Shown: positions 1 through 8,815, counted from the first letter of the stretch. The stretch: 64,000 nucleotides of DNA from Neobacillus sp. YX16 (GCF_030123505.1 NZ_CP126115.1:4974001-5038000), one strand, 5' to 3'. Notes: generated by a model from the letters alone, not told the origin. Numbers and translations are program-made.

Positions 1-38
1 CATAGATTACATCCGGTACATATTGGAGTGACATTCAT
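1..38 (-). CDS. 5' end of a divergent gene, cut by the window edge
   Basis: Only about 12 codons are visible, reading MNVTPICTGCNL. An ATG at position 38 is preceded on the minus strand by GGGAG with a 5-base spacer. The CxxC pair could bind metal or be redox-active, but the fragment is too short to name. It would be divergent from the LysR gene and so a possible target of it. The reading rests on the start signal alone and may be wrong. Confidence 0.25.
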   Translation of the reverse strand, partial: MNVTPICTGCNL

Positions 39-130
39 TAAAGCTCCCATCACATTGTATTCAAACCTCTAATAACAACATCTATTATAAAAAAAATGTT
101 ATGATAAGATAAATTCAATTTATCTATTCT

Positions 131-150
131 ACCGATAAATATAAATCGGT
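131..150. promoter_or_regulatory. Inverted repeat upstream of the LysR gene (candidate operator)
   Basis: Perfect 6-bp arms ACCGAT and ATCGGT flank the 8-bp core AAATATAA, 25 bp before the LysR start codon. LysR proteins commonly bind interrupted dyads near their own promoters, so this may be an autoregulatory site. It could equally be a leader hairpin. Confidence 0.35.
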
Positions 151-174
151 TATTTCAATAAAGGGGCAAAATCT

Positions 175-1071
175 ATGGATTTACACCAATTATATGTGTT
201 TACAAAGGTAGTCGAGCATAAAAGCTTCTCTAAAGCAGCCGAAGACATCTTTTTAAGTCAATCAACTGTCAGCTCCCATATTCAAACACTTGAGAGAACT
301 CTTAATGTAAGTCTATTTGATCGGGTAGGCAGAGAGAATATCCTTACACCTTCCGGTGAGCGTTTGTATCAGTGGGCACTAAAGCTTTTATTATTGAAGG
401 ACCAGGCAATGTTGGACTTAAAGGAGGGTGTGACCGAACTTCGGGGAATGATTCGAATCGGTGCAAGCTCTGTGCCTGGGCAATTTATGATTCCAAAGAT
501 GGTCAAGGAATTTAGAAATCGATACCCAAAAGCAACATTTCATATTAACCAATCCTCCTCAAAAAATGTGGCGGATAAGGTTCTAAATGGTTCTGTGGAT
601 TTCGGTATTTTAGGTGAAAAATATGAGAACGAAAAGCTTTGCTATATTCCTTTACTTAAAGAAAATTTAGTCCTTATAACGTCACATCATTCTGATATTG
701 TTGGATCTGTCGATATTCATGATCTCTTAAAGTTTCCTTTTATTATGCGAAACGCTGATTCTGGAACGAATTCTCTTATTGAAAAATTTTTAACGAAAAA
801 TCAAATTACCAAAGACCAAATGAATATTGTTGCTTATACAGAAAGTGGACAAAGTTTGATTCAGTTTGTACTCCAGGATATTGGTATAGCAATTATATCG
901 GAAATGGCTGCAAGGGAATACTACGATAGAAAGTTACTTAGGATCCATGAAATTAATGGTTTCAATAATCAAAGATTTTTCTATCTCGTTTATAACCAAA
1001 ACAAAACCCAATCGATGTTATCTAAATTATTTATTGAAAGTGCACATGAATTAATTAAACTTGAAAGCTAA
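175..1071 (+). CDS. LysR-family transcriptional regulator
   Basis: A 298-aa protein of normal LysR length. Residues 1-60 form the winged helix-turn-helix (MDLHQLYVFTKVVEHKSFSK, then an SQSTVSSHIQTLE recognition region). Residues from about 90 form the periplasmic-binding-protein-like effector domain, starting near RGMIRIGASSVPG. The start follows AAAGGGGC. The N-terminus resembles, from memory, the group sometimes annotated as selenium-metabolism-associated LysR regulators; I cannot confirm this. It stands alone on the plus strand and ends at a bidirectional terminator, so its target may be the divergent gene at the left edge or an unlinked locus. Confidence 0.88.
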   Translation: MDLHQLYVFTKVVEHKSFSKAAEDIFLSQSTVSSHIQTLERTLNVSLFDRVGRENILTPSGERLYQWALKLLLLKDQAMLDLKEGVTELRGMIRIGASSVPGQFMIPKMVKEFRNRYPKATFHINQSSSKNVADKVLNGSVDFGILGEKYENEKLCYIPLLKENLVLITSHHSDIVGSVDIHDLLKFPFIMRNADSGTNSLIEKFLTKNQITKDQMNIVAYTESGQSLIQFVLQDIGIAIISEMAAREYYDRKLLRIHEINGFNNQRFFYLVYNQNKTQSMLSKLFIESAHELIKLES

Positions 1072-1080
1072 AGCACAATC

Positions 1081-1112
1081 AATCGGGCTGGAAAAACTCC
1101 AGCCCGATTTTT
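1081..1112. terminator. Bidirectional rho-independent terminator
   Basis: A 12-bp perfect stem (AATCGGGCTGGA / TCCAGCCCGATT) is followed by T's on the plus strand. It separates the converging LysR and alcohol dehydrogenase genes. Confidence 0.85.
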
Positions 1113-1113
1113 G

Positions 1114-2250
1114 TTATGGTTTAAGAATAACTTTAATACAATCATCTGTTTTTGTATCAAACACTTCATATCCATGCTTCGCTTGCTCTAATGGCAAGAC
1201 ATGGGTAATGATGTCACTGATATCAATCTTTCTTTCATTAATCATATTGTACAGGAATGACATATAGGGAATAACCGGTGCCTGCCCCGTTTTAATGTCT
1301 ACGTTGCGCTGAAAGATGTCCCCAAGCGGAAAAGCATTATATCTTCCACCGTAAACACCTGTAAGTTGAATCGTTCCACCTTTACGTACTGCTTGACTAG
1401 CAATAACAATGGCACCCATGGCTCCGCCATGAAGCTTCATACCCGTTGCCAAAAACTCCATCGGGGTCATTTTCCCATCCATTCCTACTGCATCGATGAC
1501 GATATCTGCTCCGCCCTGGGTAATTTCAAGCAGATAGTCACCTACATTTTCATGGTCCTCAAAATTAACTATTTCCACTTTATTTGTCCGCTTCGCGTGC
1601 TGCAGCCGATAATTAATATAATAAACCGCAATAACTCTTTTCGCACCTTTTAACCAGGCGAACTTTTGTGCTAGTAAACCCACAGGTCCACAGCCTAAAA
1701 CGATGACAGTATCATCAGGTTTTACCCCGGCGTGGTCCACACTCCAATAGGCAGTTGGTGCAGCATCAGCAAGTAATACAAGTTTCTCATCTTCCACTTC
1801 ACAATTTTCCGGAAGTTTAAATGGAGTGAAATTCCCAAAAGGCACCCGCATATATTCTGCCTGTCCACCAGCGTAACCGCCAGTTGTTTCCGAATAACCG
1901 AAAAAACCACTTCCTTGACCATGAGGATTCCCATTGTCACATTGACTTGTTAGATCGTGAGTACAATACCAGCAGTGTCCACAGCTTACGTTAAATGGAA
2001 TAATGACTCGATCCCCTTTTTTTAACTTAGTAACCTCAGGACCTACTTCTTCAACAATACCCATCGGCTCGTGCCCGATTACATAATCTGTTGGCAGATT
2101 TGGTATCATTGCATGTATTAAATGCAAATCAGATCCACAAATAGCTGAAGATGTAATTTTTACGATAATGTCATCAGGATTTTTTATACTTGGATCCTTT
2201 ACGTCCCTAACTTCAACATTCTTAATTCCTTGATATGTAACAGCCTTCAT
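1114..2250 (-). CDS. Zinc-dependent alcohol dehydrogenase, formaldehyde-dehydrogenase-like MDR family
   Basis: A 378-aa medium-chain dehydrogenase that should oxidise an alcohol to an aldehyde with a nicotinamide cofactor. Catalytic zinc ligands are C38 (AICGSDLHL) and H60-E61 (GHEP). The structural zinc site is C90, C93, C96 and C104. The Rossmann fingerprint GCGPVG is at 186-191. Start ATG follows AAGGAGGGG. Oddity: at the end of the second Rossmann strand (RVIAVYYINYRL) residue 210 is Tyr where this family normally has Asp to bind the NAD ribose; one base (position 1623) separates the TAT and GAT codons. It lies downstream of the acyl-CoA ligase, separated by a terminator. Confidence 0.85.
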   Translation of the reverse strand: MKAVTYQGIKNVEVRDVKDPSIKNPDDIIVKITSSAICGSDLHLIHAMIPNLPTDYVIGHEPMGIVEEVGPEVTKLKKGDRVIIPFNVSCGHCWYCTHDLTSQCDNGNPHGQGSGFFGYSETTGGYAGGQAEYMRVPFGNFTPFKLPENCEVEDEKLVLLADAAPTAYWSVDHAGVKPDDTVIVLGCGPVGLLAQKFAWLKGAKRVIAVYYINYRLQHAKRTNKVEIVNFEDHENVGDYLLEITQGGADIVIDAVGMDGKMTPMEFLATGMKLHGGAMGAIVIASQAVRKGGTIQLTGVYGGRYNAFPLGDIFQRNVDIKTGQAPVIPYMSFLYNMINERKIDISDIITHVLPLEQAKHGYEVFDTKTDDCIKVILKP

Positions 2251-2304
2251 CTTTATCCCCTCCTTTATAACGGATACGGCCTTAAAACTTGCACAAAAAT
2301 GAAG

Positions 2305-2338
2305 AAAAGGAGGACCCGCTTGGTGGGTTCTCCTTTTA
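2305..2338 (-). terminator. Terminator after the acyl-CoA ligase gene
   Basis: The inverted repeat AAAAGGAGGACCC / GGGTTCTCCTTTT has one mismatch and overlaps the ligase stop codon. A/T-rich flanks allow termination of minus-strand transcripts. Confidence 0.65.
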
Positions 2339-3838
2339 TGTTTGTATACTTAATTCTTTTAATCTCTTTTTATCGATTTTTCCAACATGTGTTTTCGGGA
2401 GTTCATCTAAAGATATAAATTTCTTCGGAATTTTATATCTTCCTAGTTTTCTCTCACAATAGGCTATTAGTTCCAGCTCATCTAGTGGTTGAGGATGTTT
2501 CTGGACGATAAAGGCTGCAACAAGTTCTCCCCATTTTTCATCTGGGAGTCCGATTACTGCCACTTCATCAACCTCAGGGTGAGCTGCAAGCCAATGTTCA
2601 ATCTCAAGTGGATAAACATTTTCACCACCCGTGATGATCATATCCTTCTTCCTTCCGACAATATAGTGGAATCCATCTTCATCCTTCCTTGCCAAGTCTC
2701 CTGTATGAATCCAGCCTTCTTTTTTCGTTTCTAGCGTTGCGAATTCGTTATTCCAATAATGCGAGAAGGAATGTTTTCCTTTTATTAAAAGTTCTCCAAC
2801 CTCGTTTATGGCGGCTTCTTGCCCATTTTCCTTTTCTAATTTAATCGAGTTGAATAACATTGGCTTTCCAACAGAGCCGCGTTTCACTTGCGTTTCTTCG
2901 GGATCAATAAAGAAATTATTTGGGCCTGCTTCCGTTAATCCATACCCTTCTTTAAAAGCTAATCTCTTTTTCTGAAAGGCTTCATAAACTTGGAATGGAC
3001 AAGGGGCCGCACCTGATAAGAAGACTTTCATAGACGGAAATTCACTTCTCTGGAACTCTTCCGTTTGAATGAGTAAATGGTACATCGTTGGTACAAGGAG
3101 AATAATCGTACAGTTGTACTGTAGTATTGAATGAACCACTTTTTGTCCGGAATACTGATCACCAATCACAACAGTTCCGCCGGTCATTAAGATTGGCAGC
3201 GATAATGCATTTAGTCCGCCTGTATGAAACATCGGCATATAGTTGATTGTTACATCCTCATCTGATAAATTCCAGCTAAGAATTGTGTTTATCGCGTTCC
3301 ATTGAATGGATTGATGGCTTAAAACCACTCCTTTTGGTTTACCGGTGGTTCCTCCTGTATAAATTATGGCTAGGGGGTCAAGTTCTGAGATTGGTACTAG
3401 ATCATTACTACTGTCTAGTAGTAGTGCCGTAATCTCTTCATACTTTGATTCTCCAACATAAAAAGAACTAGGTACTAAAGCTTTCAAAGAAGTAAACATG
3501 TTCTCAAACGTCTGATGGATACCAAGTAATAAGGGTGAACAATCCAACAAAATTTCATTTAATTCATGTTCTGACAGCCTCCAATTAAGCGGAACAAATA
3601 TCGCGCCAATTTTTCCACATGCAAACAACAAATCAAAATAACTGATATCGTTTGGCGACAGAAGTGCGACTCGATCCCCTTTTTTCACACCTTGACTACT
3701 TAACCAACCAGCCACCGAGGACGAACGTTTATTTACTGCTTCATAGGTCCAGGATTTATTTGAATCTTCCTCTATAATAGCCTTTTTATTTGGCGATAAC
3801 CTTGCTCTATTTCCAAGCCAGTCAAGTTCCCACCTCAC
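2336..3838 (-). CDS. AMP-dependent acyl-CoA synthetase/ligase
   Basis: A 500-aa ANL-superfamily enzyme that activates a carboxylic acid to acyl-AMP and then acyl-CoA. Visible motifs in order: the P-loop YTGGTTGKPKGVVLSH, GYGLTEAGPN, the TGD motif in WIHTGDLARKDEDG, the hinge GRKKDMIITGGENVYPLEIE, and the C-terminal catalytic lysine motif HVGKIDKK. The start is GTG with GAAGGAGAG upstream. The acid substrate cannot be read from sequence. Its place between an alcohol dehydrogenase and a KAS III/hydrolase/reductase set suggests a role in the same acyl-CoA pathway; the intervening terminator indicates its own or read-through transcription. Confidence 0.88.
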   Translation of the reverse strand: MRWELDWLGNRARLSPNKKAIIEEDSNKSWTYEAVNKRSSSVAGWLSSQGVKKGDRVALLSPNDISYFDLLFACGKIGAIFVPLNWRLSEHELNEILLDCSPLLLGIHQTFENMFTSLKALVPSSFYVGESKYEEITALLLDSSNDLVPISELDPLAIIYTGGTTGKPKGVVLSHQSIQWNAINTILSWNLSDEDVTINYMPMFHTGGLNALSLPILMTGGTVVIGDQYSGQKVVHSILQYNCTIILLVPTMYHLLIQTEEFQRSEFPSMKVFLSGAAPCPFQVYEAFQKKRLAFKEGYGLTEAGPNNFFIDPEETQVKRGSVGKPMLFNSIKLEKENGQEAAINEVGELLIKGKHSFSHYWNNEFATLETKKEGWIHTGDLARKDEDGFHYIVGRKKDMIITGGENVYPLEIEHWLAAHPEVDEVAVIGLPDEKWGELVAAFIVQKHPQPLDELELIAYCERKLGRYKIPKKFISLDELPKTHVGKIDKKRLKELSIQT

Positions 3839-3905
3839 CGTTCAATCTCTCCTTCACAACTAGATGAGAACATCTTACATAATTTTAGTTACATCGAAGT
3901 TACAA

Positions 3906-3957
3906 GAGCGAGATTAAAAAAAACGGCCATAAAGGCCGCTTTTTTTCAATCTCGCTC
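3906..3957. terminator. Large nested bidirectional terminator
   Basis: The inner hairpin CGGCC-ATAAA-GGCCG sits between an A8 and a T7-8 run. Outer arms GAGCGAGATT and AATCTCGCTC extend the inverted repeat. It ends the reductase operon before the acyl-CoA ligase. Confidence 0.8.
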
Positions 3958-4069
3958 CTGCGCCTAGAGGCTCGGGGTCATAAGTCAATCCGTCAAGAAG
4001 GTATAAACCCACCTTCTCGCCGGCTCGCCTTATGCCTGTCGCCTCTGGTCAAGGCGCTTCCGCTTTTTT
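3958..4069. repeat. Dispersed intergenic repeat (GGCGCTTCCGCTTTT family), copy 1
   Basis: About 112 bp. Shares CGGGGTCATAAG, CCGGCTCG, CTTATGCCTGTCGC and the terminal CAAGGCGCTTCCGCTTTT with the reverse-oriented copy near 20.0-20.15 kb and, at its ends, with the copy near 57.35-57.47 kb. It abuts the 3' end of the FabG-like gene. Confidence 0.8.
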
Positions 4070-4071
4070 AA

Positions 4072-4812
4072 TTACATCATTATCCCGCCATCTACATGAA
4101 GAACAGTCCCGTTTATATAATTTGATTCATCGGATGCTAGAAACAAGTAAGCGTTTGCGATATCTTCAGGTTTCCCCAGCCTTAACAGCGGAACCATCTG
4201 TTTCATTTGGTCTAATATTCTTTCAGGAACCTTGGCTGTCATTCCTGTTTCGATAAAACCAGGGGCAACTGCATTTACATTAATCCCTTTGCGTCCAAGT
4301 TCTTTCGCCCATGATTTGGTCATCCCGACTACCCCTGCTTTTGTTGCCGCATAATTCGTTTGGCCAACATTCCCATAGACGCCTGAAACAGAAGAGGTAT
4401 TAATAATTCTTCCTTTTCCATTTTCAATCATGGAAGGCAATACAGCCTGTGTACAGTGAAATACTCCTGTAAGGTTAACATCTAAAACTGCTTGAAAATC
4501 ATCGATGGATAATTTCGAAAGCATCGCATCTTTTGTAATTCCAGCGTTATTAATGAGGATACCGATGTTTCCGTAAACTTCTCGGACTTTTTCAACCATT
4601 TCATCTACACTGGAACGCTGTGCTACATTCACTTGAAAAAAGGTTACTTCATAGCCCTTTCCCCTTAATTCTTGTGCCCTCTTTTCACCCTGCTCTTCAT
4701 TAAAGTCAGCCATGGCCACCTTTGCACCTTCTTTGGCAAATACTTCCGAAGCTTTTAAGCCTATTCCATTTGCCGCACCAGTAATAAGAGCCACTCTGTC
4801 TTTTAATCTCAT
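4072..4812 (-). CDS. SDR-family 3-oxoacyl reductase (FabG-like)
   Basis: A 246-aa short-chain dehydrogenase. Cofactor motif TGAANGIG is near residue 11, NNAG near residue 88, and the catalytic Ser plus YxxxK (SSVSGVYGN...NYAATKAG) near 140-160. It ends in the usual HVDGGIMM. Expected reaction: NAD(P)H-linked interconversion of a 3-oxoacyl and a 3-hydroxyacyl group, though SDR specificity is not predictable. The start overlaps the hydrolase stop by 4 bp (ATGA), so the two are translationally coupled. It is the last gene of the Liv/KAS III operon. Confidence 0.85.
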   Translation of the reverse strand: MRLKDRVALITGAANGIGLKASEVFAKEGAKVAMADFNEEQGEKRAQELRGKGYEVTFFQVNVAQRSSVDEMVEKVREVYGNIGILINNAGITKDAMLSKLSIDDFQAVLDVNLTGVFHCTQAVLPSMIENGKGRIINTSSVSGVYGNVGQTNYAATKAGVVGMTKSWAKELGRKGINVNAVAPGFIETGMTAKVPERILDQMKQMVPLLRLGKPEDIANAYLFLASDESNYINGTVLHVDGGIMM

Positions 4813-5711
4813 TTGAACACCTCATTCTTTAAAAAATTTGTCAATTCTTTTAGTAATTGAGGTAAATCATCAACAAGAGGGGAATGCCCACAATCCGTTA
4901 ACTCTACAAATTTAGCTTTTTGTCCCAAATCCTCTACCAATTCTTTTGTCATCTCAGCACTTACAACGAAATCACGGTCACCTCTTAATACAAGGACAGG
5001 TACATTAATTTGATCCACTAGTCCATTTCCTTCTACCAGCCCATTATGATGATGACTGATATTAAACGTATTGTTAGAATGATGTACTTCAGCTAAGTTT
5101 CGCTGTGTTCTCATATCCTGGACATACTCGTCATACAGCTCAGGTTCAGGCTGGTTTTTTGTATAAATAACGGCGTTCCATATTAGTTTTAATAAATCCA
5201 CATTATTCGTGTCATATGCAGCTTGAACAGGGATGGTTCGAATTAAGTCACGTTTAATATCTTCATGGGAGGAAAATCTTCGCGGTTCCTCGTTTTCACT
5301 CGTTTTTCCGTCAAACGGATACCCTCTAGTAGATTCTGAAGCTAATAAAATCAGCTTATTGCAATAACCAGGATTATCTGCAGCAAATTGCATGGCGACA
5401 GCACCACCTGTTGACCAACCTACAATCGCAAAGTCCTTTAAGTCAATTTCATCGACAAAGAGCTTTACATCATCTGAAAAATCCTTGATTGAAGTTATAA
5501 GCTTATTGTAGGTGGATTTTCCAAACCCTCTTAAATCTAAAGCATATAGCTTATATTCCTCAGACATATTATTTAGGACAAGGTCCCAGTGCTTAGAAGA
5601 AGTCATGTTTCCATGGATTAACAATACCTTTTTCTCTCCGCCTTCCCTTTCTCGATAGGCAATGGTTTCTCCATTTGATAACTGTACCTCTTTCATCGTC
5701 ACATTAACCAT
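4809..5711 (-). CDS. Alpha/beta-fold hydrolase
   Basis: A 300-aa serine hydrolase. The oxyanion region is LLIHGNMTSS, the nucleophile elbow GWSTGGA carries the Ser, RGDRDFVV the likely acidic residue, and DCGHSP the His. I chose the ATG at 5711 because GGAAGGG lies 7 bases upstream and the codon overlaps the KAS III stop as TAATG. A longer reading from 5729 lacks such a signal. No signal peptide, so cytoplasmic. It may hydrolyse an ester, thioester or C-C bond in the pathway of its neighbours; the substrate is unknown. Confidence 0.83.
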   Translation of the reverse strand: MVNVTMKEVQLSNGETIAYREREGGEKKVLLIHGNMTSSKHWDLVLNNMSEEYKLYALDLRGFGKSTYNKLITSIKDFSDDVKLFVDEIDLKDFAIVGWSTGGAVAMQFAADNPGYCNKLILLASESTRGYPFDGKTSENEEPRRFSSHEDIKRDLIRTIPVQAAYDTNNVDLLKLIWNAVIYTKNQPEPELYDEYVQDMRTQRNLAEVHHSNNTFNISHHHNGLVEGNGLVDQINVPVLVLRGDRDFVVSAEMTKELVEDLGQKAKFVELTDCGHSPLVDDLPQLLKELTNFLKNEVFK

Positions 5712-6724
5712 TACATCACCCTTCCCCATTTAATTGTAGAGGCTCCCCAGGCATAGCCAATCCCAGCACTGACTAAAACGACAATGTCACCCTCTTTTAC
5801 CTTCCCTTCTTTTACGGCAAGCTCAAGAGATAATATTTGATCAATCTGTCCGATATGACCGTAGTCCTCCAGATAGATTGATTGCTGGTGTGATAAACCC
5901 AATTCTTTTAATACATATTCATGGGCAGACTTTTTCATGTGAAGCATGGCTATAAATGAAATTTCTTCCTCTTTGTATCCACTTTTTCTAACAGATTCCC
6001 GAATTACCTTCAGAAAATTAGCCATTGATTTCTGTTCCAAACGCTGTTTCATCCCCTCAGGGTCAAGGACATCCAACATATTTAGCCGCTGATCAATCGC
6101 TTCTTTTGTAATTGGATTTTTTGTACCGCCAGAAACAACCACCACATCCTCTGAAAAGGAGCCATCAGTCAACAGCTCTGTTTCTAACAAGATGTTTTCA
6201 TTGTGGTCTTTTTTCAAAAGAATGGCACCGCCCCCAGCACCTAGATTAAACATGAAATGTGTCCTCGGATTCTGGTAGTCGATGAAATCCCCATTTCGAT
6301 ATCCTCCTGCCAGGAGCACAGTTTGGATTGTTGGATCTGCTATCATCAAGCTTTTTGCTACCTTAAGTGCCATAACGGTCGTTCCACATCTTAAAGCCAC
6401 ATCAAATGCCCAGGCATTTAAGGCTCCAACAGCTTCCTGTAGTTTGATTCCAGCCGTCCAAAGTGGGTATTCCTTATGCTCTTCACCAATATAAATAACT
6501 ACATCAATCTCCATTGGGTCGATACCCGCTTTTTTAATGGCTTTCTTTGCGGCAATGATTCCCATTTCACACGTATGATCATCGGGACCCGGAACATATT
6601 TCTTCTTTATCCCCATCTTTTCTTCAACAACATGTGCAGGGATACTTGCTTTTTCTGCTATCTCTTTGCCTGTTATATAATCCTGTGGGAGGTAAAGACC
6701 CGTACTTACGATTCCAATTTGCAA
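5711..6724 (-). CDS. KAS III-like (FabH-type) condensing enzyme, atypical active site
   Basis: A 337-aa thiolase-fold protein like 3-oxoacyl-ACP synthase III. I place the start at TTG 6724 because AGGTGG lies 7 bases upstream; a GTG at 6736 has no such signal. Nucleophile Cys113 lies in DVALRCGTTVMAL and His262 in IAMLHMKKS. The third catalytic position, normally Asn in a GN motif, is His290 (DYGHIGQID). This Cys-His-His arrangement and the location inside a transport/catabolic operon argue against a housekeeping FabH. It could join or cleave an acyl-CoA with a small partner. Function not known. Confidence 0.75.
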   Translation of the reverse strand: MQIGIVSTGLYLPQDYITGKEIAEKASIPAHVVEEKMGIKKKYVPGPDDHTCEMGIIAAKKAIKKAGIDPMEIDVVIYIGEEHKEYPLWTAGIKLQEAVGALNAWAFDVALRCGTTVMALKVAKSLMIADPTIQTVLLAGGYRNGDFIDYQNPRTHFMFNLGAGGGAILLKKDHNENILLETELLTDGSFSEDVVVVSGGTKNPITKEAIDQRLNMLDVLDPEGMKQRLEQKSMANFLKVIRESVRKSGYKEEEISFIAMLHMKKSAHEYVLKELGLSHQQSIYLEDYGHIGQIDQILSLELAVKEGKVKEGDIVVLVSAGIGYAWGASTIKWGRVM

Positions 6725-6741
6725 AACATCCACCACCTAGA

Positions 6742-6921
6742 TTAAGTGTCTTCTACCATCGACATCATAAAAGCAGTAGCCTCTTCAATGGTGTCAAATA
6801 AAGTTTCCCGCTCTTCTTGAACATGGGTAACTTTAATCCTCCATTGTTTTTTACCAGTCTCTTTTTCAACAGCGGCTAGTTGAAAACGAACGACGAAGGA
6901 AGCAATTTGTTTTGGTTCCAT
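6742..6921 (-). CDS. Small conserved-looking protein, 59 aa, unknown
   Basis: Reads MEPKQIASFVVRFQLAAVEK at the start and ends in ATAFMMSMVEDT. The ATG is preceded by GGGGGAGG with a short 4-base spacer. It fills the gap between livM (12 bases upstream) and the KAS III-like gene, in the same direction, so it is very likely cotranscribed. Charged, no membrane segment. I do not recognise the family. The beta-rich pattern could be a small accessory subunit. Confidence 0.6.
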   Translation of the reverse strand: MEPKQIASFVVRFQLAAVEKETGKKQWRIKVTHVQEERETLFDTIEEATAFMMSMVEDT

Positions 6922-6932
6922 TAAGCCTCCCC

Positions 6933-7931
6933 CTAACCTGCTAAATTTTCTTCTTTCTTAGCAGTCTGCTGTTTTTTTCGTTTCCAGGTGAATTTCCTTA
7001 GTGTCCCCACAATACCTAGCGGGAAGAAAATAACAACCAAAATATAAATGATGCCAAAGAAAATAATCCAACGTTCAAATATCCAATGTTCTTTTGCAAG
7101 CTCCGTTAATCCATCGTGTGCAAATTCAATTAATCCTGCACCAATAATAGCACCAACTAAAGTGCCTACTCCGCCTATAATCGTCATCAATAAAGCATCT
7201 AAGGTAATATCAATTGCGAATACACTTGTATTCACATATCGAAGTGACATCGCATAAAACATCCCGGCAATCCCAGCTAATACACCTGAAACAACACTAG
7301 CAGCAATCTTATAATGTAATACTTGATAACCTAAAGACTCTGTCCGTTGTTCATTTTCTCGTATGGCCTGAAGAACTCTCCCAAGAGGGGAGTTGGTAAA
7401 GCGTTTTAAAATCATAAAAGTAGCAATCATTGCTGCCAAACAAATGATGTAAAAATTAGTCCGATCTATAAACAGTTCAGGTACTCGAAAGGTAAATCCA
7501 TCATTTCCAAACGTTAAGGTCCGCCATTTTTCCGCTAATACTAAAAACAATCCCGCCAATGCCATGGTTAACATTGCGTAAAAATGGCTTTTCAATCGCA
7601 GTGTAAGCAAACCAACAATAAAACTTACGATTGCCGTAATGAGAATCGTTGCCAGTACTGCATAAATAAAATGAAGCATAGTAGGCTCAAAACGCTTCAT
7701 GAATATCCCAATCGAGTAGGCCCCGATACCAAAAAACATCGCATGACCAAAGGAAACAATTCCGGTAAAGCCTAATAATAAATCGTAGCTCATCGCGAGG
7801 ATGGCAAATACAAATATTTGAGTTAATAGGATTAACATATTTCTAGATTCATAGACGAAAGGCAAGAGAAACAGAAATGCAGCAATGATGATATAAATAG
7901 TATTTATTCTATTATTTACAATCCACTTCAT
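6933..7931 (-). CDS. livM: Branched-chain amino-acid-type ABC transporter permease (LivM family)
   Basis: A 332-aa integral membrane protein with about 8-10 hydrophobic helices and the family motif region LLGFTGIVSFGHAMFFGIGAY, followed by the EAA-like loop (GRVLQAIRENEQRTESLGY). I start at ATG 7931 (AAGGGGTGAG upstream, 4 bases after the livH stop) rather than 7952, which overlaps livH. It forms the pore with LivH. The Liv family also carries aromatic acids, urea and other amides, so the ligand is uncertain. Confidence 0.88.
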   Translation of the reverse strand: MKWIVNNRINTIYIIIAAFLFLLPFVYESRNMLILLTQIFVFAILAMSYDLLLGFTGIVSFGHAMFFGIGAYSIGIFMKRFEPTMLHFIYAVLATILITAIVSFIVGLLTLRLKSHFYAMLTMALAGLFLVLAEKWRTLTFGNDGFTFRVPELFIDRTNFYIICLAAMIATFMILKRFTNSPLGRVLQAIRENEQRTESLGYQVLHYKIAASVVSGVLAGIAGMFYAMSLRYVNTSVFAIDITLDALLMTIIGGVGTLVGAIIGAGLIEFAHDGLTELAKEHWIFERWIIFFGIIYILVVIFFPLGIVGTLRKFTWKRKKQQTAKKEENLAG

Positions 7932-7935
7932 ACTC

Positions 7936-8796
7936 TCACCCCTTCCCGCCAAATAGTCCCTGTGGCTTTACAATCAACACAATGGCCATTAAAAGCATAT
8001 TTACGGCTAATGATAATTCCGGTACATAGTAAGCCATGAATGAACCTGATAACCCTACTAGGATCGCAGCCATGACGGAACCTGTGAAATTCCCCATTCC
8101 GCCAACGACAACTACAATAAAAGCTAATATGGCAAATTCCATCCCCATGCCAGCGTGAATAACACCGGAGTATGGCCCGAATAGTACTCCTCCAAGTGCT
8201 GCCATACCGGAACCAATCATAAAAACAAACATAAATACCTTCTTAATATTAATCCCTAATGCCTGAACCATTTCTTTATTCATAACCCCGGCCCGGACAA
8301 CCAGACCAATTTTCGTATTTTTGAGCAAAAATTGGACTCCTGCAAAAACCAGCAATCCAACAGCTATGATAAATACTCGATATTTAATGATAATCATATC
8401 GCCAATTTCCCAGCTGCCACTCAAATATTCAGGAGGATTGGCTGTTAATTGATTAGGTCCCCAAACTACTTTGAGCATCTCTGATAAAACCAACATTAAG
8501 CCAAGTGTAATTAAAATTTGCTGAACATGGTTCCCGTAAACCGGTTTAATAATCCATTTTTCTGTAATAATTCCTAGTATAAAACCAGTAAGAACTGCCC
8601 CAATAATCCCGATTAAAAAGCTTCCAGTAGCTGTATAAATCCAAATGCCGCTATAGGCACCCCAGGCAAACAAACCGCCGTGTGCAAAGTTAAGTACATC
8701 CATTAGACCGAAAATAAGTGTTAATCCTGCTGCTAATAAGAAGATCAGCATGCCTGTTGCCAATCCATTTAGTGTCAAATTGAATAATAGCTCCAT
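7936..8796 (-). CDS. livH: Branched-chain amino-acid-type ABC transporter permease (LivH family)
   Basis: A 286-aa permease beginning MELLFNLTLNGLATGMLIFL, with the typical LTLIFGLMDVLNFAHGGLF segment near residues 25-45 and GGMGNFTGSVMAA late in the protein. Start ATG follows AAGGAGGAAAGG. Pairs with LivM in the inner membrane. Lies between livF and livM in one transcription unit. Confidence 0.88.
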   Translation of the reverse strand: MELLFNLTLNGLATGMLIFLLAAGLTLIFGLMDVLNFAHGGLFAWGAYSGIWIYTATGSFLIGIIGAVLTGFILGIITEKWIIKPVYGNHVQQILITLGLMLVLSEMLKVVWGPNQLTANPPEYLSGSWEIGDMIIIKYRVFIIAVGLLVFAGVQFLLKNTKIGLVVRAGVMNKEMVQALGINIKKVFMFVFMIGSGMAALGGVLFGPYSGVIHAGMGMEFAILAFIVVVVGGMGNFTGSVMAAILVGLSGSFMAYYVPELSLAVNMLLMAIVLIVKPQGLFGGKG

Positions 8797-8815
8797 TCAA
8801 ACCTTTCCTCCTTCC

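Noticed and set aside
1061..1267. Plus-strand 68-aa ORF after LysR
   Set aside because: Runs through the bidirectional terminator and antisense to the alcohol dehydrogenase.
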